A DNA stretch of 64,000 nucleotides from contig JAJFHD010000130.1 in the NCBI GenBank assembly GCA_021775805.1, positions 1-64,000 of the forward strand, read 5' to 3'. This document shows positions 44,344 through 52,006 of this stretch, piece by piece. A program made the translations under genes and the position numbers. Numbering within the stretch: the first letter of the stretch is position 1; every line of letters begins with the position of its first letter. The DNA is from Alphaproteobacteria bacterium (lineage in GTDB: Bacteria; Pseudomonadota; Alphaproteobacteria; Rhizobiales; JAJFHC01). The notes beneath the pieces are model-generated. The model was given only the letters and a program-made list of their open reading frames with translations, did no database searches and was not told the DNA's origin.

Positions 44344-44838
44344 GTGACAAAAGTCGCCCGTCCGCGTCCTGTGCCGGTCTTTTCGACAATTGGCTGGAGG
44401 GAGACCATAGGTTTGCCGGATCTGGAAATTCCGGAACTGAAGGCGAAGATCGATACCGGAGCGCGCACATCGGCGCTGCATGCGGTAGATCTTGACGTCT
44501 TCGAACGGAATGACGAACACTGGGTGGAGTTTCACGTCCCGTTGCCAGGTACGCCAAAATGGAAGCGGACAGCGAAACGCATTCTGGACGACCGTCCGAT
44601 CAAGAATACCAGCGGCACGGCGGAACACAGATATATTGTCGAGACCATGCTCGTTTTTGGCCGGCGACACTGGCGCATTGAAGTCTCGCTGGCGGATCGG
44701 GAAAACATGGAGTTCGACCTGATTCTTGGGCGAACCGCCATACGGGGACGGCGTTTGCTGGTCAATCCAGGCAGTTCATTCCTCGCAGGACCTCCGATTG
44801 GATTACCGGCAAAAAAAATACACACCCCGGTTCGATGA
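44344..44838 (+). CDS. Retropepsin-like RimB-type (ATP-dependent zinc protease family) protein
   Basis: A 164-residue member of the family annotated as ATP-dependent zinc protease (related to RimB), with the aspartic-protease-like KAKIDTGARTSALHA motif, VETMLVFGRRHWRIEVSLAD, and DLILGRTAIRGRRLLVNPG. Start is GTG with GAGGAG 12 bases upstream. In Pseudomonas the RimB protein is encoded with RimK and stimulates S6 modification. Here too it precedes rimK, by 71 bases, supporting a role in turnover or control of poly-glutamate tails. Confidence 0.83.
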   Translation: MTKVARPRPVPVFSTIGWRETIGLPDLEIPELKAKIDTGARTSALHAVDLDVFERNDEHWVEFHVPLPGTPKWKRTAKRILDDRPIKNTSGTAEHRYIVETMLVFGRRHWRIEVSLADRENMEFDLILGRTAIRGRRLLVNPGSSFLAGPPIGLPAKKIHTPVR

Positions 44839-44909
44839 TGGCTTGATGCGAACGCTCAAATAGAAACAGTAGCAATGAACCAATTCACATTGACTCAAGG
44901 AAACGATCT

Positions 44910-45815
44910 ATGAAAATCGCAATGATGGCGCGCAATCCAACCCTTTATTCTCACAAGAGACTGAAAGAGGCCGCGGAAACGCGAGGTCACACGCTGGACA
45001 TCATCAACACTCTGCGCTGCTACATGAACATCGCTTCACGTAGGCCCCGGATGTATTGCAATGGCGAGGAACTGGTCGATTACGAGGCCGTCATTCCGCG
45101 GATCGGAGCATCGGTGACCCATTATGGCCTTGCCGTGCTGCGCCAGTTCGAGATGATGGGTGTTTATCCGCTCAACGAATCTGTCGCCATCGGCCGGTCC
45201 CGCGACAAGCTGCGCTCAATGCAATTGCTGGCTCGAGCCGGCATCGGGTTGCCGGTTACGACCTTTGCCTACGATCCCAAGCAGACCGAGGAAGTGCTCG
45301 AACTTGCCGGCGGCGCGCCGCTGGTGATCAAGCTTCTAGAGGGAACCCAGGGCATTGGTGTCGTTCTTGCCGACAGTGACCGTTCGGCGAAATCGGTCAT
45401 CGAAGCTTTCCGTGGCGCCAAGGTGAACATTCTTGTGCAGGAGTTCATCAAGGAGGCTGGCGGCACCGATATTCGTGCGCTGGTCGTTGGCGGCAAGGTC
45501 GTCGCCGCAATGCAACGCACCGGGACACCGGCCGATTTCCGTTCGAACCTGCACCTTGGGGGCAGTGCAAAAGCAATCAAGATCTCGCCCGAAGAACGGT
45601 CAACTGCCATCCGCTCGGCCAAAATCATGGGGCTCAATGTCTGCGGCGTCGACATGCTGCGCTCCAATCATGGTCCGGTGGTGATGGAAGTCAATTCCTC
45701 GCCAGGCCTCGAAGGTGTCGAGAAGGCAACAGGGATCGATGTGGCAGGCAAGATCATCGAACTGGTCGAAAGGCAGGCGCAGCCCGGCAAGACCAAGACC
45801 AAGGGCAAAGGTTAG
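44910..45815 (+). CDS. rimK: RimK-type alpha-L-glutamate ligase
   Basis: A 301-residue ATP-grasp ligase beginning MKIAMMARNPTLYSHKRLKE. RIGASVTHYGLAVLRQFEMM, KLLEGTQGIGVVLAD, ILVQEFIKEAGGTDIRALVV and the Mg-binding VVMEVNSSPGLEGVEKATGI are all typical of RimK, which adds glutamate residues to the C-terminus of ribosomal protein S6 (and can make poly-alpha-glutamate). A lysine-rich tail (about 12 residues) is added at the C-terminus. The TAG stop shares its G with the GTG start of the next gene. Confidence 0.92.
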   Translation: MKIAMMARNPTLYSHKRLKEAAETRGHTLDIINTLRCYMNIASRRPRMYCNGEELVDYEAVIPRIGASVTHYGLAVLRQFEMMGVYPLNESVAIGRSRDKLRSMQLLARAGIGLPVTTFAYDPKQTEEVLELAGGAPLVIKLLEGTQGIGVVLADSDRSAKSVIEAFRGAKVNILVQEFIKEAGGTDIRALVVGGKVVAAMQRTGTPADFRSNLHLGGSAKAIKISPEERSTAIRSAKIMGLNVCGVDMLRSNHGPVVMEVNSSPGLEGVEKATGIDVAGKIIELVERQAQPGKTKTKGKG

Positions 45816-46858
45816 TGCCAAACCGCGAAGCATTCGAGTTCGGTTCGCGGCGGATTGCGCCCGGCACCCGTGAAACCATCGACCTGCCGGTGAGTGTGCT
45901 TTCGGATCACACCCCGGTTGCAATGTCGGTCCATGTGGCTCACGGGCGCAAACCGGGACCGACGCTGTTCGTCAGTGCCGCGGTGCACGGCGACGAAGTC
46001 ATTGGTGTGGAAATCGTCCGCAGGCTGCTGCGATCGCCAAGTTTGGACCGGATCCATGGAACCCTGCTGGCGGTTCCGATTGTCAACACCTTCGGGTTCA
46101 TGAACCACTCACGGTACCTGCCGGACCGCCGCGACCTCAATCGTACGTTTCCCGGTAGTCCGCAAGGGTCCCTGGCTGCGCGGCTCGCCCATATATTCAT
46201 GACCGCCATCGTGTCGCGGTCCGATGTCGGCATCGATCTCCATTCGGCGGCTTTGCACCGAACCAATCTGCCGCAAATCCGCGTGACCCCTTCCAAGCCT
46301 GAGACAATGGCATTGGCCGAGGCTTTTGGCGCGCCGCTGATCCTGACGTCGAACACGCGGCCCGGATCGCTCAGGGACGCCGCCCAGAAAAAAAATGTCG
46401 ACATTCTGTTGTATGAAGCCGGAGAAGGTCTGCGGTTCGATGAGTTTGCAGCGCGGGCGGGCGTTTCCGGAATACTGCGGGTCATGCGGCACCTGGAGAT
46501 GATCTCGGCAAAAGGTGTCGCCAAGCCCAAAGTCGCCTCGGTTAAATCAACATCGAGCAAATGGCTTCGCGCGCCGGCCGGCGGACTCCTGCGCACTTTC
46601 AAGACCATCGGCGAAGAGGTCAGATCCGGTGATGTCTTAGCAATGATTTCCGATCCCTTCGGAGAAATCGAAATGGAGATCACCGCCGAACACGATGGAT
46701 TGCTAATCGGTCGCACGAACCTGCCGGTCGTCAACGAAGGCGACGGGCTGTTCCATGTTGCGTTTGTGCGAGGCAGTGAAGATGCCGGCGCGACCATCGA
46801 CGATCTTGCAACCCAACTCGATGAAGATCCTTTGTTTGACGAAGACGAGATTATCTGA
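45815..46858 (+). CDS. AstE/AspA-family zinc carboxypeptidase-like deacylase
   Basis: A 347-residue succinylglutamate desuccinylase/aspartoacylase-family protein. The zinc motif VHGDEVIGVEIVRRLL (H-x2-E), IDLHSAALHR for the third ligand and NTFGFMNHSRYLPDRRDLNR are clear. From about residue 245 a beta-rich extension (APAGGLLRTFKTIGEEVRSG) resembles a barrel-sandwich domain. It starts with GTG overlapping the rimK stop. It may deacylate or trim an N-acyl amino acid or a glutamate-tailed product of RimK; the true substrate is unknown. Confidence 0.85.
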   Translation: MPNREAFEFGSRRIAPGTRETIDLPVSVLSDHTPVAMSVHVAHGRKPGPTLFVSAAVHGDEVIGVEIVRRLLRSPSLDRIHGTLLAVPIVNTFGFMNHSRYLPDRRDLNRTFPGSPQGSLAARLAHIFMTAIVSRSDVGIDLHSAALHRTNLPQIRVTPSKPETMALAEAFGAPLILTSNTRPGSLRDAAQKKNVDILLYEAGEGLRFDEFAARAGVSGILRVMRHLEMISAKGVAKPKVASVKSTSSKWLRAPAGGLLRTFKTIGEEVRSGDVLAMISDPFGEIEMEITAEHDGLLIGRTNLPVVNEGDGLFHVAFVRGSEDAGATIDDLATQLDEDPLFDEDEII

Positions 46859-47042
46859 GTTCAGGCGTATACCGCGAATGCGACGAAACCCGCCAAACAG
46901 CAAGATGCCCGAATCTGTTAGTACAACTGACAAGCTGAAGTACTGATCGGCACCATTTGCCTCAAAAAAAGGTGGGGCACAAATTACCGGGCAATTTGCC
47001 GTAGTGATGACGCTGGCAGCCACCATCGTCATCCATGGCCAG

Positions 47043-47220
47043 ATGGCCCGCGAATTCATACTGGAAGCTGTACTTCTGGGTCGACGATGTGTCCGACGGG
47101 CGTTACGAACCGCAAAGCGACGCAATGCACACCATCTGGAAGAGCTTCAGGGAAAACCGCATCACGAGTCCCTACCCTCAACGCGACGTCCGCCTTATCC
47201 CGGAGACGGAATCCGCCTGA
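47043..47220 (+). pseudogene. MscS-family channel C-terminal remnant
   Basis: In one frame MAREFILE and, after a shift near 47064, KLYFWVDDVSDGRYEPQSDA then IWKSFRENRITSPYPQRDVR: this is the closing segment of an MscS channel (compare the end of the intact gene at 41192-42496). The rest of the 46859-47248 gap shows no further channel sequence, so only the tail survives. Confidence 0.65.
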
Positions 47221-47248
47221 CGAAAGCAGTTGGTTGTACGGTGGCCTG

Positions 47249-48532
47249 TCAGTTCGCCGTCGCGCTGTCGGAGTCGCCTTGCGGTTTCGATTCAGGCAGC
47301 GGGTCTATCGTAGAGACGGTCTGCAAAACCCGGAGAGAGTCCGCGAAACTCTCCCGGTCTTCGGCGGCCGGCGGTTTGCGTTTGCGTATCCGGTACACCG
47401 TGTAGACCGCCAGAGACACATGGATCACCGCCGTAAAACCAAACAGTGAGGCAACGCCGAACTGTTGCATTACGGTGGAGGCTGCGAGCGGCCCGACGAC
47501 GGCGCCGGCCGAGAACACCAGAAGCAGTCCGCTTGCCGCTTCGACAAAACCATCGGCTTCGACGTGGTCGTTGGTGTGTGCGGCACAAAGCGAGTAGATC
47601 GGGAATGCAAAAAGACCGAAGCCGATCGCGGCGGCAAAAACCACCAGATCAGGTGCCCAAAAACGCGCAGCAACGGTCAGGGCAATGCCAGCCGTAGCCG
47701 CCGCAAAACATGCAACAACAATCACCAGGCGACGGTCGAAGCGATCCGACGCCATACCGATCGGCCATTGGCCAATCGCGCCGGCTATCACGGTCAGGCT
47801 CATGAACACCGCAATCGCCGTCACATCGCCGGCCTCCCGCTGCGCGAAGATCGGCGCCAGCGACCAAAACGACCCGTTCGCCAACCCGACCGCAAAGCAG
47901 CCGACAACGCCAACGGGTGAAATTTTCAGCAGATGGAGAGGGCGGACACGTACAGACTTTGGCGCAACGGGTGCCGTTGCTGTCGTCATTGCAATCGGCA
48001 CGGCGGCGATCGAGACAAGTATGGACGACAGCGCAAAAAGCTGAAAGCTCAACGGGCTGTCAATCATGATCAGTAATTGGCCCAGGGTTATGACGGTGAG
48101 GTTGATTACCGTATAGACGGAAAACACAAACCCCCGGGTCTCGTTTGTTGACTTTTCCATCAGCCAACTTTCGATGATCATGTAGAGGCCGGCAAAACAA
48201 AGACCGGTAAGCGCCCGAAAAATCCACCAGGCTCCAGGCATAACGATCAGCGCGTGCAGAAGCGACAGCGTTGAAGCAATTGATACCAATGCGGCAAAAG
48301 TGCGGATATGACCGACGCGCCTTATGGCAAAAGGTCCCAACAGGCATCCGATGGCAAAGCCGAGGAAGTAAGACGAACCCATAATGCCGATGTTGATCGA
48401 CGAAAAGTCTTCGAGCTGGGCACGCACCGGCAGCAGCGTGCCCTGCAGGCCGTTGCCCAGCAGGAGAATCGCGACGCTGAGCAGGAGCGATGCAACCGGC
48501 GCAAGCGACGCGCTGCGGCTGATGTTATTCAT
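47249..48532 (-). CDS. MFS transporter (YcaD-like)
   Basis: A 427-residue 12-helix major facilitator protein of the YcaD-like group. GSSYFLGFAIGCLLGPFAIR and RALTGLCFAGLYMIIESWLM lie in the first half, and GQWPIGMASDRFDRRLVIVV is the loop between halves. The ATG at 48532 overlaps the end of the TerC gene by 8 bases, so it is translationally coupled to it; an upstream extension to 48595 is not supported. As last gene of the decarboxylase/ATP-grasp operon it may export the operon's product. Confidence 0.85.
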   Translation of the reverse strand: MNNISRSASLAPVASLLLSVAILLLGNGLQGTLLPVRAQLEDFSSINIGIMGSSYFLGFAIGCLLGPFAIRRVGHIRTFAALVSIASTLSLLHALIVMPGAWWIFRALTGLCFAGLYMIIESWLMEKSTNETRGFVFSVYTVINLTVITLGQLLIMIDSPLSFQLFALSSILVSIAAVPIAMTTATAPVAPKSVRVRPLHLLKISPVGVVGCFAVGLANGSFWSLAPIFAQREAGDVTAIAVFMSLTVIAGAIGQWPIGMASDRFDRRLVIVVACFAAATAGIALTVAARFWAPDLVVFAAAIGFGLFAFPIYSLCAAHTNDHVEADGFVEAASGLLLVFSAGAVVGPLAASTVMQQFGVASLFGFTAVIHVSLAVYTVYRIRKRKPPAAEDRESFADSLRVLQTVSTIDPLPESKPQGDSDSATAN

Positions 48533-49310
48533 GGTTTGCCGGGCCGTTGGAGTTGCCGTCCGGTCTTGCAGAGGTTGCCGCACGTTGTGCGGCACGCTTG
48601 GAGAGCATGTTCAATGTTTCAATTAGAGCCGAGAAGGCCATCGCCGCGTAGATGTATCCGCGCGGAAGGTGGACACCGAAACCATCGGCAATCAGGGTCG
48701 ACCCGATGAGCAGCAAAAACCCAAGGGCGAGCATGACGATCGTCGGGTTCTTGTTGATGAAATCGGCCAGCGGGTCGGCAGCCAGCAGCATGACGAGCAC
48801 AGCTACAACCACCGCGACCATCATGATGGGGATATGCGGCGTCATCCCGACCGCCGTGATGATGCTGTCGATCGAGAACACCAGGTCGAGGGCGAGGATT
48901 TGAACGATCGCTGCGGAATACCCCAGCTGCCGGGCCGGAACCTTGTAGATCGTCGGCGCCGGGTCAGGGTCGACGATGTGATGGATCTCCCGTGTCGCCT
49001 TCCAGACGAGGAACAATCCCCCCGCGATCAGGATAATGTCTCTCCAGGATAGGGAAAAATCCAGGAATTCCAGAACAGGGGCCGTCAGTTGGACGATGAA
49101 CGCGACAGTGCTGAGCAGAAGCAATCGCAATACCAGGGCGGCGCCGATCCCAAGGCGCCTCGCCTTCGGTCGCTGCGCTTCAGGCAGCTTGTTGGTGAGC
49201 AGAGCAATGAAGATCAGATTGTCGATTCCGAGCACGACTTCCATTGCGATGAGAGTGGCCAGAGCCGCCCACGCCACCGGATCGCTCAGCAATGCCAAGA
49301 CATAGTCCAT
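48525..49310 (-). CDS. TerC-family membrane protein
   Basis: A 261-residue TerC/YoaE-type protein with about seven helices: AMEVVLGIDNLIFIALLTNK and ALDLVFSIDSIITAVGM hold the two acidic metal-binding motifs of this family. TerC proteins move manganese (or other metal) out of the cytosol, in some bacteria to metallate exported enzymes. No CBS domains follow. The 21-bp palindrome copy 2 lies between this gene and the C45 hydrolase gene before it. Confidence 0.88.
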   Translation of the reverse strand: MDYVLALLSDPVAWAALATLIAMEVVLGIDNLIFIALLTNKLPEAQRPKARRLGIGAALVLRLLLLSTVAFIVQLTAPVLEFLDFSLSWRDIILIAGGLFLVWKATREIHHIVDPDPAPTIYKVPARQLGYSAAIVQILALDLVFSIDSIITAVGMTPHIPIMMVAVVVAVLVMLLAADPLADFINKNPTIVMLALGFLLLIGSTLIADGFGVHLPRGYIYAAMAFSALIETLNMLSKRAAQRAATSARPDGNSNGPANHE

Positions 49311-49327
49311 TCAAAGCTTCCTTTGGT

Positions 49328-49348
49328 TAGACCAGATACTGTCTAAAC
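49328..49348. repeat. 21-bp imperfect palindrome, copy 2 (upstream of the TerC gene)
   Basis: Differs from copy 1 (42600-42620) at one of 21 bases. Its arms read TTAGAC and GTCTAA around eight bases. It lies 18 bases before the TerC start codon and 19 bases after the C45 hydrolase stop, so it is placed to affect expression of the distal part of this operon. Confidence 0.6.
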
Positions 49349-49367
49349 GCGCTTGATTTTCCATTTC

Positions 49368-50384
49368 TCAAACAAACTGGCGCGCCGCACCGGCAACGGG
49401 ATAGCGGATTCTTCGCGCGCCCTCGTCCAGATCGGTAACCTCGTGTTGCCAGATTTCTCCTGGCCAGCGGTATTCGATCGTGCCGCGGGCCGGCCAATAG
49501 ACGGATGTGTACAGGGTTCCAAATCCGCGGTCGAATGCGGTCGAATAGAGAGGCGGCTTGAGGAAGGCGCCGATGAACCGGTCGGCAGGCTCTTCGTGCA
49601 GGGTCAGGCGCTGCAACAGGAATCTCTCCCGCTCGACGGTGGCGGTCGCCCGTGCATGCTTGTGCCACTCGACCTGTTCCTGGTGGTTGGTGGCAACCCG
49701 GGCGTCGCTGACCACGGCGCCGCGATCGGGAGACAGGTAGACCGTCATGTACCGCCCGTTACGGTCAACGACGGTGACGTTGTAGGCCATGTGACAGGGG
49801 ATTCGCTGCAATGCCTTGGTCGCTTCGGCCACGGTGCGGCAGAACTCAAGCACATAGCGTATGATCAGCGGCACCCCGAAGCCGTCGCCAACAATGGTTC
49901 GTCCACCAAAAGTCAGGGAGACAGCGAGGCCCGCCTCGTTCATACCGTCGACCAGGCCGAACAGCCCGTCGGAGATACCGGTGACCCAGCGTCTGTTCCA
50001 TCGGCTGCTCAAAATGATGCCGTCACAAAGTTCAGGGGCATAGTCATAGTTTCGAACCAGCATAGGTTCGTTCCCCGTCCAAACGGCTTGTGAACAGCCC
50101 GACAGATAGGGCGGCGGGCAATAGAAACTGAGGAAACGGGCGGCAAGATCGCCGCCGCCAGCGAGTGTGACCAGCCTTTCGTAACTCGGCACCAACTCTG
50201 GCATATACTGCCGCAACGCCCGAAGTCCCGCCAGGTAGGTCTGACGGGCCTCGATGCCTTCGGACAGGAACCACCGTTCGTAGGCGGGCCAATAACGCTG
50301 GAACAATTCACGCCAGCGCTCACCCGGTTCCCTTTCGGAGACCGCCTCAAACGTCAATTCAGCCGATGGAGCGCTTAGAGTCAC
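49368..50384 (-). CDS. C45-family Ntn-hydrolase (acyl-CoA:6-APA acyltransferase-like)
   Basis: A 338-residue protein of the peptidase C45/penicillin acyltransferase family. The nucleophile is C97 in PPYLSGCSQAVWTGNEPMLV, which becomes N-terminal if the precursor self-cleaves, as in isopenicillin N acyltransferase. Other blocks are VRNYDYAPELCDG, DGMNEAGLAVSLTFGG and HMAYNVTVVDRNGRYMTVYL. It hydrolyses or transfers an amide acyl group. Downstream of the ATP-grasp gene by 25 bases, so a ligase/amidase pair acting on one amide is plausible. No signal peptide, so cytoplasmic. Confidence 0.85.
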   Translation of the reverse strand: MTLSAPSAELTFEAVSEREPGERWRELFQRYWPAYERWFLSEGIEARQTYLAGLRALRQYMPELVPSYERLVTLAGGGDLAARFLSFYCPPPYLSGCSQAVWTGNEPMLVRNYDYAPELCDGIILSSRWNRRWVTGISDGLFGLVDGMNEAGLAVSLTFGGRTIVGDGFGVPLIIRYVLEFCRTVAEATKALQRIPCHMAYNVTVVDRNGRYMTVYLSPDRGAVVSDARVATNHQEQVEWHKHARATATVERERFLLQRLTLHEEPADRFIGAFLKPPLYSTAFDRGFGTLYTSVYWPARGTIEYRWPGEIWQHEVTDLDEGARRIRYPVAGAARQFV

Positions 50385-50409
50385 AAAGTCGATCCTGATT
50401 CAGTGCGGC

Positions 50410-51933
50410 CTATAGAATCTTGAAGGCCGGCTCTTCCGAGGCAATTGGCAGTGCGGTCGGAAGGGGGCGGGCTTTGTACTGGTTCTTTATCCCCGTAATC
50501 CAGGACTTCGCGCGTTTGGTCAGTCTGAACCTGTTGTCCATGGCCCGGCCGCGGGTGATGAGAATGCCCAGGTCGGCGCCTTCGTAGCGGAAGTCGCCGG
50601 CCCCCTGAATGCGCAGGAAGAACGCCTCGCTTTCGCTGTCCACAGCACGACGGTGGTAATCGAACCGGTTGTATTGAATGCTGCCATCTGGATTCATGTG
50701 CCAGATACCGGATTCCGGCGCCTGGGTGATGATATCGACGTTGTCGTCGGTGTGCTTGATGACCATCTGGCACCAACCGTCGATGTTTTGGGGATCGGCC
50801 CAGCGGTTGTTGAGTTCCTCTACGTCCAGATCGAAATCGACACCGGAAAACTCCAGCAGATGAAACAGGAAGAGAGGCGCATCGGCATGGGCGAAGGCGG
50901 CGTGATTGGTCATCGAACTGGCGCCCGTCACCCGCGGGTTGCACTCGCCAAGGTAGATCTCGCCATTGTCCTGATCGATCAGGAAGTCCAGTTCGAAATA
51001 CCCGCGGTACCCTTCCTTGACCAGCTGATTGCCGAACTGAAATGTGTAGTTCCGGGCCTTGTCGCGAATGTTCTGGTCGAAGGCATCGGAGAAGATTTCG
51101 TTGCCGCACCAGCCGCCACGATAAGGGGTCAGTTCCTTGAACCCGACAAGTTCGGTCATCAGCGGGCCGACGATCGTGCCTTTCTTCGTAGCACACGCCT
51201 CAATCGCCGAGCCGCGGCAGTTGATCCGCTTCATGACCTTGATTTCGCCCTGGCCCACGATTTCGCTGGCATGGCGGCGGAAGTCTTTCTCGTTCTTGAT
51301 AAAGAACGTGGTGTGGCCACTGTCGCCGAAGGCCGATTGCAGCACCAGATCGCTGCCGATCGGCTTGGTCGCCTTCCGGAGTTGCTCCCAACTCTCGATT
51401 TTGGTCAACACGTTGGGGACGCTGGGCACACCGGCCTTGTCGCCAATCCGCACGGTTTCGATCTTGTGGTCGACGTGTTCGCGCAGGCTGGCCTTCGGGA
51501 ACCAGATCTCGAGACCGAGTTCCTTGCAAATCTTTTCGACCCGTTCGTCGAACATCAAAAACACGGCCTTGGGCTTCTTGCCCTTGGACTTCATGTAGTC
51601 GATGACTTCCTTGTGTTCCAGCAGATAGGCGACAATGTCTTCGATCGATTCGAACTCAGGATGCGCCTGTGCCGATGGCACAAATGTGTTGGGATGGCGC
51701 CCGTCATAACAGTCGATGAAATTGATATAGCGGAAATTGCGGCACCACTCATCAATGCCCAGCAGGTTGAAGTTGGTCGCGCTGATAAAAAAGATCGGAT
51801 CCTCATTGCGGTGGAAATAGCGCCTCACCTCCGAGATGTTCTTCAACCGGGTCTTTGCGGCCTTCGGTACCGGTTTCCGCTTAGGCGGGGTTTTTTTGGG
51901 TGCGGTTTTTTTTGCTGCAGGTGTCGCATTCAT
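50410..51933 (-). CDS. ATP-grasp carboxylate-amine ligase-like protein with basic N-terminal tail
   Basis: A 507-residue ATP-grasp protein, often labelled biotin carboxylase in databases. The first 30 residues are a Lys/Pro/Ala-rich tail (KKTAPKKTPPKRKP) like histone H1. Then a Rossmann-like pre-ATP region, the nucleotide-binding region (SDLVLQSAFGDSGHTTFFIK; GEIKVMKRINCRGSAIEACA) and the Mg site GYFELDFLIDQDNGEIYLGE followed by CNPRVTGASSMTNHAAF. Biotin carboxylase-specific partners (BCCP, carboxyltransferase) are absent, so an amide ligase is more likely. It lies between the decarboxylase and the Ntn-hydrolase. Confidence 0.78.
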   Translation of the reverse strand: MNATPAAKKTAPKKTPPKRKPVPKAAKTRLKNISEVRRYFHRNEDPIFFISATNFNLLGIDEWCRNFRYINFIDCYDGRHPNTFVPSAQAHPEFESIEDIVAYLLEHKEVIDYMKSKGKKPKAVFLMFDERVEKICKELGLEIWFPKASLREHVDHKIETVRIGDKAGVPSVPNVLTKIESWEQLRKATKPIGSDLVLQSAFGDSGHTTFFIKNEKDFRRHASEIVGQGEIKVMKRINCRGSAIEACATKKGTIVGPLMTELVGFKELTPYRGGWCGNEIFSDAFDQNIRDKARNYTFQFGNQLVKEGYRGYFELDFLIDQDNGEIYLGECNPRVTGASSMTNHAAFAHADAPLFLFHLLEFSGVDFDLDVEELNNRWADPQNIDGWCQMVIKHTDDNVDIITQAPESGIWHMNPDGSIQYNRFDYHRRAVDSESEAFFLRIQGAGDFRYEGADLGILITRGRAMDNRFRLTKRAKSWITGIKNQYKARPLPTALPIASEEPAFKIL

Positions 51934-52006
51934 GATTGAAATTCCCTCTCCAAGTGTGTGTTCGGCATTGCGAACGATCGGTTTGTTTTTTATGGACGGA
52001 TATCTG

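Noticed and set aside
50410..51933. Biotin carboxylase annotation for the ATP-grasp gene
   Set aside because: No carboxyl-carrier or carboxyltransferase gene nearby and the motif set is only generic ATP-grasp.
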